Assembly (NCBI GenBank): GCA_039798005.1
Contig: JBDKGV010000079.1
Span: 1-14,520, forward strand
Reading direction: 5' to 3'
DNA from: JBDKGV01 sp039798005
GTDB taxonomy: Bacteria > Fibrobacterota > Fibrobacteria > UBA5070
DNA length: 14,520 nt
How positions within the stretch are numbered: the stretch's first letter is position 1; the number at the start of each line of letters is the position of its first letter. Under the pieces are notes generated by a model. The model was not told where the DNA came from. It saw only the letters and a program-made list of their open reading frames with translations, and did no database searches. Made by a program: the position numbers and the translations under genes. Positions 7,879-14,112 of this stretch are shown one piece after another.

Positions 7879-8436
7879 ATGATTCGTCGCATTGCTCTGA
7901 TCGCTCTCTCCGCTCTTGCCGTGGCCCAGGCTGCCGACGGCCCGCGCATCGCCATCGTCGATTCCAAGGCGGTCTTCGAAGGCTATCTGGGGACCAAGGA
8001 AGCCCAGGCCAAGTATGACAAGCAGGTCGCCGTCTGGGAACAGGATGTCGCCGATCGCCAGAAGGAACTCCAGTCCTTGCAGGAAAAGGCATCCAAGCAG
8101 AGCCTGATGCTTTCCGAAGACAAGAAGAAGAGCCTTCAGGCCCAATTCCAGCAGAAGCAAGCCGACTTGCAGAAGCTGGTCTCCACCCTGTACGGCAAGG
8201 ACGGCAAGGTCCTCAAGGAGAACGAGAAGTTCACCACCCCGATCATCCAGAAGATCCGCACCACGGTCCAGGTTGTCGCCAAGGCCGAGGGGTACGACTT
8301 CGTGTTCGACCGCGCCACCGGCTCGGTGTTCTACTGGAAGGACGATGCCGATCTCACCCAAAAAGTCGTCGATCGTCTGAATGCGGACTTCGGTGGCAGC
8401 ACGGGCACCGCTCCGCTGGCTCCCACCGCCAAATAA
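7879..8436 (+). CDS. skp: Periplasmic OmpH/Skp-family chaperone
   Basis: Skp holds unfolded outer-membrane proteins in the periplasm and passes them to BAM. The 185-aa precursor has a clear signal peptide (MIRRIALIALSALAVAQA, cleavage after residue 18). The first strand RIAIVDSKAVFEGY (23-36) follows, then a long charged, Gln- and Lys-rich coiled coil (about 40-118) and a returning strand YDFVFDR (139-145), matching the tentacle-plus-base design. The Ala/Pro/Thr-rich tail after about 172 is probably disordered. The start ATG has AAGGAG 10 bases upstream, and the gene follows bamA by 14 bases. OmpH-family proteins vary strongly in sequence, so the call relies on architecture and position together. 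Confidence 0.9.
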   Translation: MIRRIALIALSALAVAQAADGPRIAIVDSKAVFEGYLGTKEAQAKYDKQVAVWEQDVADRQKELQSLQEKASKQSLMLSEDKKKSLQAQFQQKQADLQKLVSTLYGKDGKVLKENEKFTTPIIQKIRTTVQVVAKAEGYDFVFDRATGSVFYWKDDADLTQKVVDRLNADFGGSTGTAPLAPTAK

Positions 8437-8440
8437 GCCC

Positions 8441-9427
8441 ATGCCGCTGCCCCTCTTGCGCACGGCTGGCGAACTTGCGCTGAGCCTTGGAGCAGACCTG
8501 GTGGGCGCGGACATCCTGCTGAAACGCCTTGGATCCCTGGAGTCCGCCGACTCCGGGGATCTTTCGTTTGTGGACGAAGGCACCCGCCCCTCGCGGGTGT
8601 GGGCCAGTCAAGCCGGGGCGTTCCTCTGCCCTGAGAGCCTTTGCCAGCCGCTGCAAGGCCGGACGCTTCTCGTCCACCCGTCACCTCGCTTCGCCCTGAA
8701 GATGCTCCTGGACGGCCCGTGCGCGCCCGCATGCCCCGAACCCGGATGGCTTTCCGATGCCGAAGTCGTGGCGCGGTTCGGTGCCCATGCCTTGGGAGCG
8801 CGCATCCATCCGCACGCCGTGGTCAGTCCCACGGCCCGCCTTTCCCCCGGCACGGTGATCCATGCGCGCGTGCAAGTCGGTGAGGAGTGCGTCCTGGAGC
8901 CCGGGGCCGTCCTCCATCCCGGGACGGTGGTTGACAAGAACTGTCATATCGGATCGCACACCGTGCTGGGTTCCGAAGGCTTCGGCTTGATCCAGCTCGG
9001 CGACACCCATGCCCCGATGCCGCACCATGCCGGTGTGCACCTGCGGGAAGGCGTGCGCATCGGGCCGCAGTGCAACATCGCGGCCGGGCTTCTGGACCCC
9101 ACGACGATTGACAGTTTTTGTCATATCGACGCGCAGGTGCAGATCGGGCACAATTGCCGGGTCGGAGCCCATTGCCGGATCGCGGCCCAGGTGGGACTCT
9201 CGGGATCGGTCACCTTGGGCGATCACTGCGTCGTGGGTGGTCAGGCGGGCTTTGCCGACCATGTGCGTCTGGGCGAGCGGTGCGTGGTGGCGGCTCGCGC
9301 CGGGGTCACCCGCCCTTGGCCCGACGGCACCCAGCTCGGGGGCTTTCCTGCCCAGCCGCTGTCCCGGTGGCGCCGGGAGGTGGCACGATCGCGCCGGATC
9401 GAAGACCCGCCAACGGATCCGGACTAG
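8441..9427 (+). CDS. lpxD: UDP-3-O-acylglucosamine N-acyltransferase
   Basis: LpxD transfers a hydroxyacyl chain from acyl carrier protein to the amino group of UDP-3-O-acylglucosamine, the third step of lipid A synthesis. The 328-aa protein has an N-terminal uridine-binding region (about 1-105, with DSGDLSFVDEG at 37-47). A left-handed beta-helix of hexapeptide repeats (about 115-290) follows. GSEGFG (177-182) matches the family GxDGFG signature, and H237 in QIGHNCRVG sits where E. coli LpxD has its catalytic His. GFPA (301-304) precedes the basic C-terminal helix. It starts 4 bases after the ompH stop with no good Shine-Dalgarno, suggesting coupling. No fabZ or lpxA follows. Its stop overlaps that of the convergent gene. 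Confidence 0.94.
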   Translation: MPLPLLRTAGELALSLGADLVGADILLKRLGSLESADSGDLSFVDEGTRPSRVWASQAGAFLCPESLCQPLQGRTLLVHPSPRFALKMLLDGPCAPACPEPGWLSDAEVVARFGAHALGARIHPHAVVSPTARLSPGTVIHARVQVGEECVLEPGAVLHPGTVVDKNCHIGSHTVLGSEGFGLIQLGDTHAPMPHHAGVHLREGVRIGPQCNIAAGLLDPTTIDSFCHIDAQVQIGHNCRVGAHCRIAAQVGLSGSVTLGDHCVVGGQAGFADHVRLGERCVVAARAGVTRPWPDGTQLGGFPAQPLSRWRREVARSRRIEDPPTDPD

Positions 9428-10368
9428 AGCGGTTCGACCAGATTGGTACGGCACTGGTTGAGGATGCGCTGGGGGCATCGCAGACCGGTACCCAGGAAGC
9501 TCCACAGCCGCATCAGCCCCTTGGCCTCCCACAGCACCGCACCGTTGCGTGGCAGGCTGTCCTCGGAACCCCGGAAGGCCGTGGCATCGGCCAAGGGATC
9601 ACGCGCTTCGATCAGGTGTTCCACCGCCTGCCGTGTGGGCATTTCACCTTCGCGCCCGGAGATGACCAGAAGACCGCTTCCCGGCAAGGCGGATGCCGCC
9701 TCGATCAGGTCGCCGACAAAGCCCACCCCTCCCAAGCTGCGGTTCATGGGCCGGACCCACGAAGGCAGCAAGGCGGACGAGGCCACATCACTCACCACGA
9801 AGGCCGCCGCCACCAGTCCATCGAGGAAGCTTGCCAATTCGGTGACCGCATCAGGGCTGCGATTTCCGGCCACCAAGCCAAGCAACGGTTTTTCCCGCAC
9901 ATTGGTCTGAACGAGATCCTCCAGGTAGGCAGCCAATTCTTCGATCTCGGAAGGATGAAAGAATGGAATCCCACCAGGAGGGGTCCGCTCCGGAGGCACG
10001 TCGCCCACCAAGGCCACCGCCCCGACCATCGCCTCCATGGGCGTTTCGGCATCCACCACCATGAGCTTCAAGGAGCCCGGTGAACTGGTGCCTTGCAAGA
10101 GCGCAAGGTCGGCACTGGCAGAAAGCTGGCTCAAAAGCGCAGGGTCGGGATGGGCGGGCAGCTCCCAACGTGAAACCGTTCCCGCAAGGTCCAGCCGAAC
10201 CACATGCCCGTCGATCTCCGGTTGCACCAAGGCTGCCGCGCTGTGATGGATGCTGGCCACGCGACGGGAGGCCGGAAAGGCATTTTCCAGCAACGCGCGC
10301 AGCCGTACCACGGCATCCGCATGCCCTTGCAAGGAGATCTCGTGGGGATGGTAAAGGCAGGGAGGCAT
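9424..10368 (-). CDS. Unrecognised 314-aa protein; possible degenerate MobB-MobA fusion
   Basis: No confident family. By eye, residues 1-155 align with MobB: RVASIHHSAAAL (36-47) against the MobB RxxxIKHxHHDF stretch, a downstream RLDLAG like RxxAGA, ADLALLQG (86-93) against LDLxLVEG, and VALVGDVP then HPSEIEELAAYL like the MobB C-terminus. Residues 160-314 resemble MobA: LLGLVAGNRS (162-171) against LAGGxSxRMG, FVVSD (180-184), then LLVISGREGEMP (223-234) against the stretch holding the MobA CDxP, and a closing NGAVLWEAKGLMRLWSFL. Both active sites look lost: no GxGKT P-loop, Q for E in the VEG motif, no RMGxDK. The gene follows znuB by 13 bases; its Shine-Dalgarno AAGGA overlaps the znuB stop. 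The gene is real; the family link is inference. Confidence 0.85.
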   Translation of the reverse strand: MPPCLYHPHEISLQGHADAVVRLRALLENAFPASRRVASIHHSAAALVQPEIDGHVVRLDLAGTVSRWELPAHPDPALLSQLSASADLALLQGTSSPGSLKLMVVDAETPMEAMVGAVALVGDVPPERTPPGGIPFFHPSEIEELAAYLEDLVQTNVREKPLLGLVAGNRSPDAVTELASFLDGLVAAAFVVSDVASSALLPSWVRPMNRSLGGVGFVGDLIEAASALPGSGLLVISGREGEMPTRQAVEHLIEARDPLADATAFRGSEDSLPRNGAVLWEAKGLMRLWSFLGTGLRCPQRILNQCRTNLVEPL

Positions 10369-10381
10369 TGGGGATGTTTCC

Positions 10382-11173
10382 TTATCCGCGACGGGAACCC
10401 AGCGCGACCGCAAGGTAGGTGACTCCGGCCACGGCGATGATCGCCGCTCCCGAGGAGAGGTCGAACCGCCACGAAAGCGCAAGGCCTGCGATTCCGAACG
10501 CGAAGGTGAAGACCGCCCCCAGCAGCATGGCCACGCCAAGACTGCGGCTGAAGCGCAGGGCCAAGGCGCCCGGGATCGAGAGCAGGGCCACCATCAGGAC
10601 AAGGCCCGCCACGCGCATCAGAAGCACCACCGACAGGGAGATCACCACCAGCATCGCCCGCTTGATCCAACGAACCGGCAAGCCGGAAACTTCGGCGAAT
10701 TCGGGATCCAGCGCCTGGGCAAGCAAGGCCCGACGAAACAGGAAGGCCGCAGGGACCAGCAGGCAATCCAGGATCGCAAGCGCGATGAGGTCCTCACGCG
10801 GGATTGCAAGCAGGCTGCCGAACAAGATGGCGGAGAGATCGCCCGCATAGCGGCGCGAAAGATCCACGGCCAGGATTCCCACCGCCATGCCCATCGACCA
10901 GAGCACGCCGGTCAGGGTGTCGGCCTGGTCGCGCAGGCGCCCTTGCAGCCATTCCAAGGAAAGGGCGAAAATCACCGTGAAAAGAATCGTGACGGGAAGA
11001 GGGGTCCAGCCCAACAGGAAGGCGATGCCAAGGCCTCCATAGGCGGCATGGGCAAGGCCACCGCCGATCGAGACCATCCGGTTGGCGACCGACAGCGTGC
11101 CCACGATGCCCGTGGCGATGGAGGCCAGCGCGATGGCCACCAACGCCGAGACCAGGAAGGGATCCAAGTTCAT
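10382..11173 (-). CDS. znuB: Zinc-type ABC transporter permease (ABC-3 family)
   Basis: It forms the membrane channel of a metal-ion importer in the inner membrane, powered by ZnuC and fed by ZnuA. The 263-aa protein is almost wholly hydrophobic with about seven to eight membrane segments. Family landmarks are SIGGGLAHAAYGGLGI (35-50), which corresponds to the conserved GxxLSHAxxPG stretch, MVALLSIPGALA (194-205) and SWRFDLSSGAAI (224-235), matching the late SxxxDxPTGAxI motif. Length is normal. The ATG overlaps the znuC stop as ATGA. Zinc is favoured over manganese because of the His-rich partners, but ABC-3 permeases alone do not reveal the metal. Confidence 0.92.
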   Translation of the reverse strand: MNLDPFLVSALVAIALASIATGIVGTLSVANRMVSIGGGLAHAAYGGLGIAFLLGWTPLPVTILFTVIFALSLEWLQGRLRDQADTLTGVLWSMGMAVGILAVDLSRRYAGDLSAILFGSLLAIPREDLIALAILDCLLVPAAFLFRRALLAQALDPEFAEVSGLPVRWIKRAMLVVISLSVVLLMRVAGLVLMVALLSIPGALALRFSRSLGVAMLLGAVFTFAFGIAGLALSWRFDLSSGAAIIAVAGVTYLAVALGSRRG

Positions 11174-11955
11174 GGGCTCCCCCCGTGCTCATGGGAACAG
11201 CCGGAATGGTCGGCCAGCACGCGATGAGGGTGGCCGTGGGCGATGAGGTCCACGGGGCAGCCGTAGATCTCCTCCAAGGCATCGGTGGGAATCTCGTTTC
11301 CCTCATGATGGACGATGGTTCCAGCGCCCACGCAGGCGATGGAGCGCACATGGCGCGAGAGGACCCCCACGTCGTGGGAAACCAGCACGGCCGTGCGATC
11401 GCGGCAGACCTCCTCCAGCTGCTGGAACAGGTTGGCCTCGGCGCGGGCATCGGCGTTGGCGGTCGGTTCATCCAGGAGCAGAAGCTCGGGTTCGCGCACC
11501 AGGGCGCGTGCCACGAGGGCGAGCTGCAATTGCCCGCCGGAGAGTTCGCGCAAGGAACGCGTACGCAGATGGTCGATGCGCAACCGGGCGCACCACTGGT
11601 CGGCCAGTTCGCGTTCGGCCTTGCCGGGATTCCTCCAGAACGGAAGCAGTCCGACAAATCCTGTCAAGACAAGCTCGGTGACCGTGGCCGGGAGATTGCG
11701 TTCCACGGCATGGGTCTGCGGTACGTAACCGACCCGCGGGCGCGCCTTCGTCGGGGTCGTCCCCAGGACTTCCACATGGCCATCGCTTGGCACGAGAGTC
11801 CCAAGGAGCACGCGAAGGATGGTGCTCTTGCCCGCTCCGTTGGGACCGATCATGCCCAGGACCCCACCGACCTCCAAGGTCAGGTTGGCGTGATCCAGCA
11901 CCGGTATGTCCCCGTAACCGACCCGGATCCCTTTCAGGGAAAAGGCTGGGGTCAC
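11170..11955 (-). CDS. znuC: Zinc-type ABC transporter ATP-binding protein
   Basis: It is the cytoplasmic ATPase of the importer. The 261-aa protein shows Walker A GPNGAGKST (37-45), Q-loop VPQTH (78-82), signature LSGGQLQLALVARAL (138-152), Walker B with catalytic Glu ELLLLDEP (157-164) and H-loop SHD (193-195). The C-terminal tail after about 230 is His-rich (AHGHPHRVLADH then CSHEHGG), like the extended tails of ZnuC proteins and perhaps metal-sensing. The start is taken as the GTG at 11955-11953, which overlaps the znuA stop as GTGA. The frame is open further upstream, but homology begins here (TPAFSLKGIRVGYG). No strong ribosome binding site was seen, so coupling to znuA is likely. Confidence 0.94.
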   Translation of the reverse strand: MTPAFSLKGIRVGYGDIPVLDHANLTLEVGGVLGMIGPNGAGKSTILRVLLGTLVPSDGHVEVLGTTPTKARPRVGYVPQTHAVERNLPATVTELVLTGFVGLLPFWRNPGKAERELADQWCARLRIDHLRTRSLRELSGGQLQLALVARALVREPELLLLDEPTANADARAEANLFQQLEEVCRDRTAVLVSHDVGVLSRHVRSIACVGAGTIVHHEGNEIPTDALEEIYGCPVDLIAHGHPHRVLADHSGCSHEHGGSP

Positions 11956-12854
11956 AGATTCGACGCCAATTGACGCGCCACCCGCACGATGGCGCTGTCC
12001 CAAGGGGTGGCGTAGAGATCGATCTCCACCAAGGGCACGTTCAGCTCCCTGGCCAACGCCTGCGCCGTGCGCACTCCGTAGGATCCCTGCACGAAGACGG
12101 CACGGATGCCTTGGACCCGGGCGACCTTGCGCGCATTGAGAAGGAAGGTGAGGCTCGGCTCGCGGCCCCCCTCTTCCAAGGGCTCTTGGATCAAGCCGTA
12201 GTCATGCGCGAGATAGCCAAGTTCGGGGTGGTTGATGTAGAAATGCTTGCCGGAAAAGGGGGCGAGCTCGCGGCGAACCAAGGTATCCAAGCGCAGCAAG
12301 CGGGCCCGCGTGCTGTCGCGATTGAGCTGAAAGCGATCGGTCTGATCCGGCCAATTGCGGGTCAAGGCAAGCGAGATCGAATCCACGATGGAGAGCATGG
12401 AACGCGGTGAAGACCATACATGGGGATCGTTGCGCTCCCCGTGGCCATGATCGTGATCCTCCGACGGCAAGGCTTCGGCGGATTGGAGAGCCACGACCTT
12501 GAGGGACGGGTGACCGGACTTCAGCCGTGGCACCCAGCCTTCCTCGAAGGCAAGCCCCGAGGAGAAATACACTTGGGACTTGCGCAGCTCGGACAGGAGC
12601 GAGGGCTTGGGCTCGAAGGTGTGCGCACTCGCCCCGGAAGGAACCAGTACGGTCGCTTGGCACGGCGCCCCGGCCACCTGACAGACCAGCCATGCCATGG
12701 GACCCGTGGCGGCGGCGACATGCAACGACTCCGGCCCCGCGACGGGGGGCGTGCTCACGGCGATCTTGGTCTTGCCCGGCAGATGGGACTCTTCTTGCCC
12801 GCATCCGGACAAGCCCAATCCCAAGAGGGCGACGGCCCATGCAAGGCGCCTCAT
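11952..12854 (-). CDS. znuA: Zinc-type ABC transporter substrate-binding lipoprotein
   Basis: It captures the metal outside the inner membrane and delivers it to ZnuB. The 300-aa precursor has a lipoprotein signal with lipobox LSGC (Cys18), so it is probably lipid-anchored. Cluster A-I features are visible: SAHTFEPKP with H78, DPHVW with H145 and INHPELGYLAHDYG with H209, three candidate metal-binding His, plus a likely acidic ligand in VEIDLYA (D279). A short His/Asp loop, EDHDHGHGE (132-140), sits just before DPHVW, where ZnuA proteins carry their His-rich loop; this favours zinc over manganese. The start ATG overlaps the nadA stop as ATGA. Confidence 0.93.
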   Translation of the reverse strand: MRRLAWAVALLGLGLSGCGQEESHLPGKTKIAVSTPPVAGPESLHVAAATGPMAWLVCQVAGAPCQATVLVPSGASAHTFEPKPSLLSELRKSQVYFSSGLAFEEGWVPRLKSGHPSLKVVALQSAEALPSEDHDHGHGERNDPHVWSSPRSMLSIVDSISLALTRNWPDQTDRFQLNRDSTRARLLRLDTLVRRELAPFSGKHFYINHPELGYLAHDYGLIQEPLEEGGREPSLTFLLNARKVARVQGIRAVFVQGSYGVRTAQALARELNVPLVEIDLYATPWDSAIVRVARQLASNL

Positions 12855-13981
12855 GAGAGCTCCAGCATGCGTTCGATGGCAAGCAGGGCATCGCGGCGGG
12901 TATCGGGATCGACCGTGATCCGGTTCACCACTTCCCCGGCGACCAGGTTTTCCAGCACCCACATCAAATGCCATGGATCGATGCGGAACATCGTGCTGCA
13001 CAGACACTGGATTTGAGAGAGCGGCACGATGTCCTTGTCCTTGTGGAGCTGGGCCATGCGTCCGACCAGATTGACTTCGGTGCCCACAGCCCACCGGGAG
13101 CCGGCTTCCGCCGCCGCCAAGGTGTTGATGATGAAGCTTGTGGAACCGGCGAGGTCGGCGGCTTGGGTGACCTCGAACGTGCATTCGGGGTGCACCATGA
13201 TCTTGCGATCCGGCTCTTCCTTGCGAATCCGCTCGACATCGCCAAGCGTCATGCGAGTATGGACCGAGCAATGCCCTTTCCAGAGGATCACACGGGCGTT
13301 TTTCCAGGTCGCCTCGGATTGTCCGCCGTCGTACACGGACGGGTCCCACAAAGGCATCTGCTCCAGCGACACGCCCAAGCGGAACGAGGTGTTGCGCCCC
13401 AAGTGCTGGTCGGGGACGAAGACCACCGTCTTGCCCTGCCCCAAGGCCCACTGCACGATCTTGGGTGCATTGGTGGACGTGCAGACGGTGCCTCCATGGC
13501 GTCCGACGATCGCCTTGACGGCAGCCGAGGAATTCACGTAGGTGATCGGCAGGACATCGATGCCCAGATCGATCAGGTATTCCAAGCACGTGGCGAGCAT
13601 CGGTCCATCGGCCATGTCAGCCATGCTGCATCCGGCGGCAAGATCGGGCAGGATGACGTTCTGATGAGAGGCTGTCAGCATGTCGGCGGTCTCTGCCATG
13701 AAATGCACGCCGCAGAACACGATGAATTCCGATTCCACCTTGGCGGCGCGGCGCGAGAGCTCCAGCGAATCACCCGTGATGTCGGAGGCGGCGACGATCG
13801 GATCGGCCTGGTAGTGATGGCCAAGGATGGTCAGGCGACTTCCCAGCGTCGCCTTGGCCTTCCAGACCCGCTCCATGGCTTCTTCCTGCGTCACTCCATT
13901 GGTCAGTGCGTCATAGTCCAGAACTGGCATAGTGATGGCAAAGGTACCAACCTTCCCCCCCATCCGCGAGCCTGCGTTCAC
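12851..13981 (-). CDS. nadA: Quinolinate synthase
   Basis: NadA condenses iminoaspartate with dihydroxyacetone phosphate to quinolinate in de novo NAD synthesis, using a [4Fe-4S] cluster. The 376-aa protein shows ILGHHYQ (52-58), SLELSRRAAK (72-81), FCGVHFMAETA (89-99), YVNSSAAVKA (148-157), PDQHLGRN (180-187) and VHPEC (253-257). Candidate cluster cysteines are C118 in AAGCSM, C228 in KGHCSV and C316/C318 in QCLCST. I chose the GTG at 13981-13979 because AGGA lies 7 bases upstream; ATGs at 13963 and 13930 are alternatives with poorer sites. The usual partner nadB is not adjacent. Instead the stop overlaps znuA, placing nadA at the head of a zinc-uptake operon. Confidence 0.95.
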   Translation of the reverse strand: MNAGSRMGGKVGTFAITMPVLDYDALTNGVTQEEAMERVWKAKATLGSRLTILGHHYQADPIVAASDITGDSLELSRRAAKVESEFIVFCGVHFMAETADMLTASHQNVILPDLAAGCSMADMADGPMLATCLEYLIDLGIDVLPITYVNSSAAVKAIVGRHGGTVCTSTNAPKIVQWALGQGKTVVFVPDQHLGRNTSFRLGVSLEQMPLWDPSVYDGGQSEATWKNARVILWKGHCSVHTRMTLGDVERIRKEEPDRKIMVHPECTFEVTQAADLAGSTSFIINTLAAAEAGSRWAVGTEVNLVGRMAQLHKDKDIVPLSQIQCLCSTMFRIDPWHLMWVLENLVAGEVVNRITVDPDTRRDALLAIERMLELS

Positions 13982-13988
13982 GATGTAT

Positions 13989-13992
13989 TCCT
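13989..13992 (-). promoter_or_regulatory. Ribosome binding site favouring the GTG start of nadA
   Basis: AGGA on the minus strand ends 7 bases before GTG at 13981. The two internal ATG candidates (13963, 13930) have no comparable site at the right distance. Conserved homology starts only later, so an internal start cannot be excluded. Confidence 0.5.
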
Positions 13993-14003
13993 GAGGCCAG
14001 CCG

Positions 14004-14020
14004 AGTTTTCAACGAAAACT
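14004..14020. repeat. Perfect 7-bp inverted repeat upstream of nadA
   Basis: AGTTTTC (14004-14010) and GAAAACT (14014-14020) flank a 3-base centre. There is no T-run on either strand, so this is not an intrinsic terminator. Its place 22 bases upstream of the nadA start, in a divergent promoter region, suits an operator for a dimeric repressor; a Zur-type or NAD-responsive regulator would make sense for this operon, but the identity is a guess. Confidence 0.6.
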
Positions 14021-14031
14021 GCGTGCAAATC

Positions 14032-14049
14032 GATGGGTTCAATCCCATC
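14032..14049. repeat. Perfect 6-bp inverted repeat between nadA and nrdR
   Basis: GATGGG (14032-14037) pairs with CCCATC (14044-14049) around a TTCAAT loop. It resembles a tRNA T-arm, but the loop has 6 bases rather than 7 and no matching acceptor, D or anticodon arm was found. No T-run follows. It may be a leader hairpin or a second operator half. Confidence 0.5.
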
Positions 14050-14112
14050 TCGTTCGACATTTGGTGAATTCCAGCGCCAATCATCCTGCATCTTGTGTTA
14101 TCCTTTGATCCC

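Noticed and set aside
8931..9128. Two copies of TTGACA-N5-TGTCATATCG, 177 bases apart in lpxD, looking like repeated operator palindromes with perfect -35 hexamers.
   Set aside because: Both fall in frame on similar hexapeptide-repeat turns (DKNCHI and DSFCHI) of the beta-helix, and no -10 element follows. Shared protein structure explains them well enough.
9424..9560. A shared bidirectional terminator between lpxD and the convergent gene.
   Set aside because: Only very short inverted repeats (such as CCAGATTGG) are visible, with no T-runs, and the region is coding.
12855..13589. Upstream extension of the znuA frame across nadA.
   Set aside because: The lipoprotein signal starts exactly at the ATG at 12854 that overlaps the nadA stop; the extension is a shadow of nadA.
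14004..14060. Possible tRNA gene or 3' tRNA fragment (T-arm-like GATGGGTTCAATCCCATC).
   Set aside because: The loop is 6 bases, not 7; no acceptor stem complementary to the following bases and no D or anticodon arm could be folded upstream.
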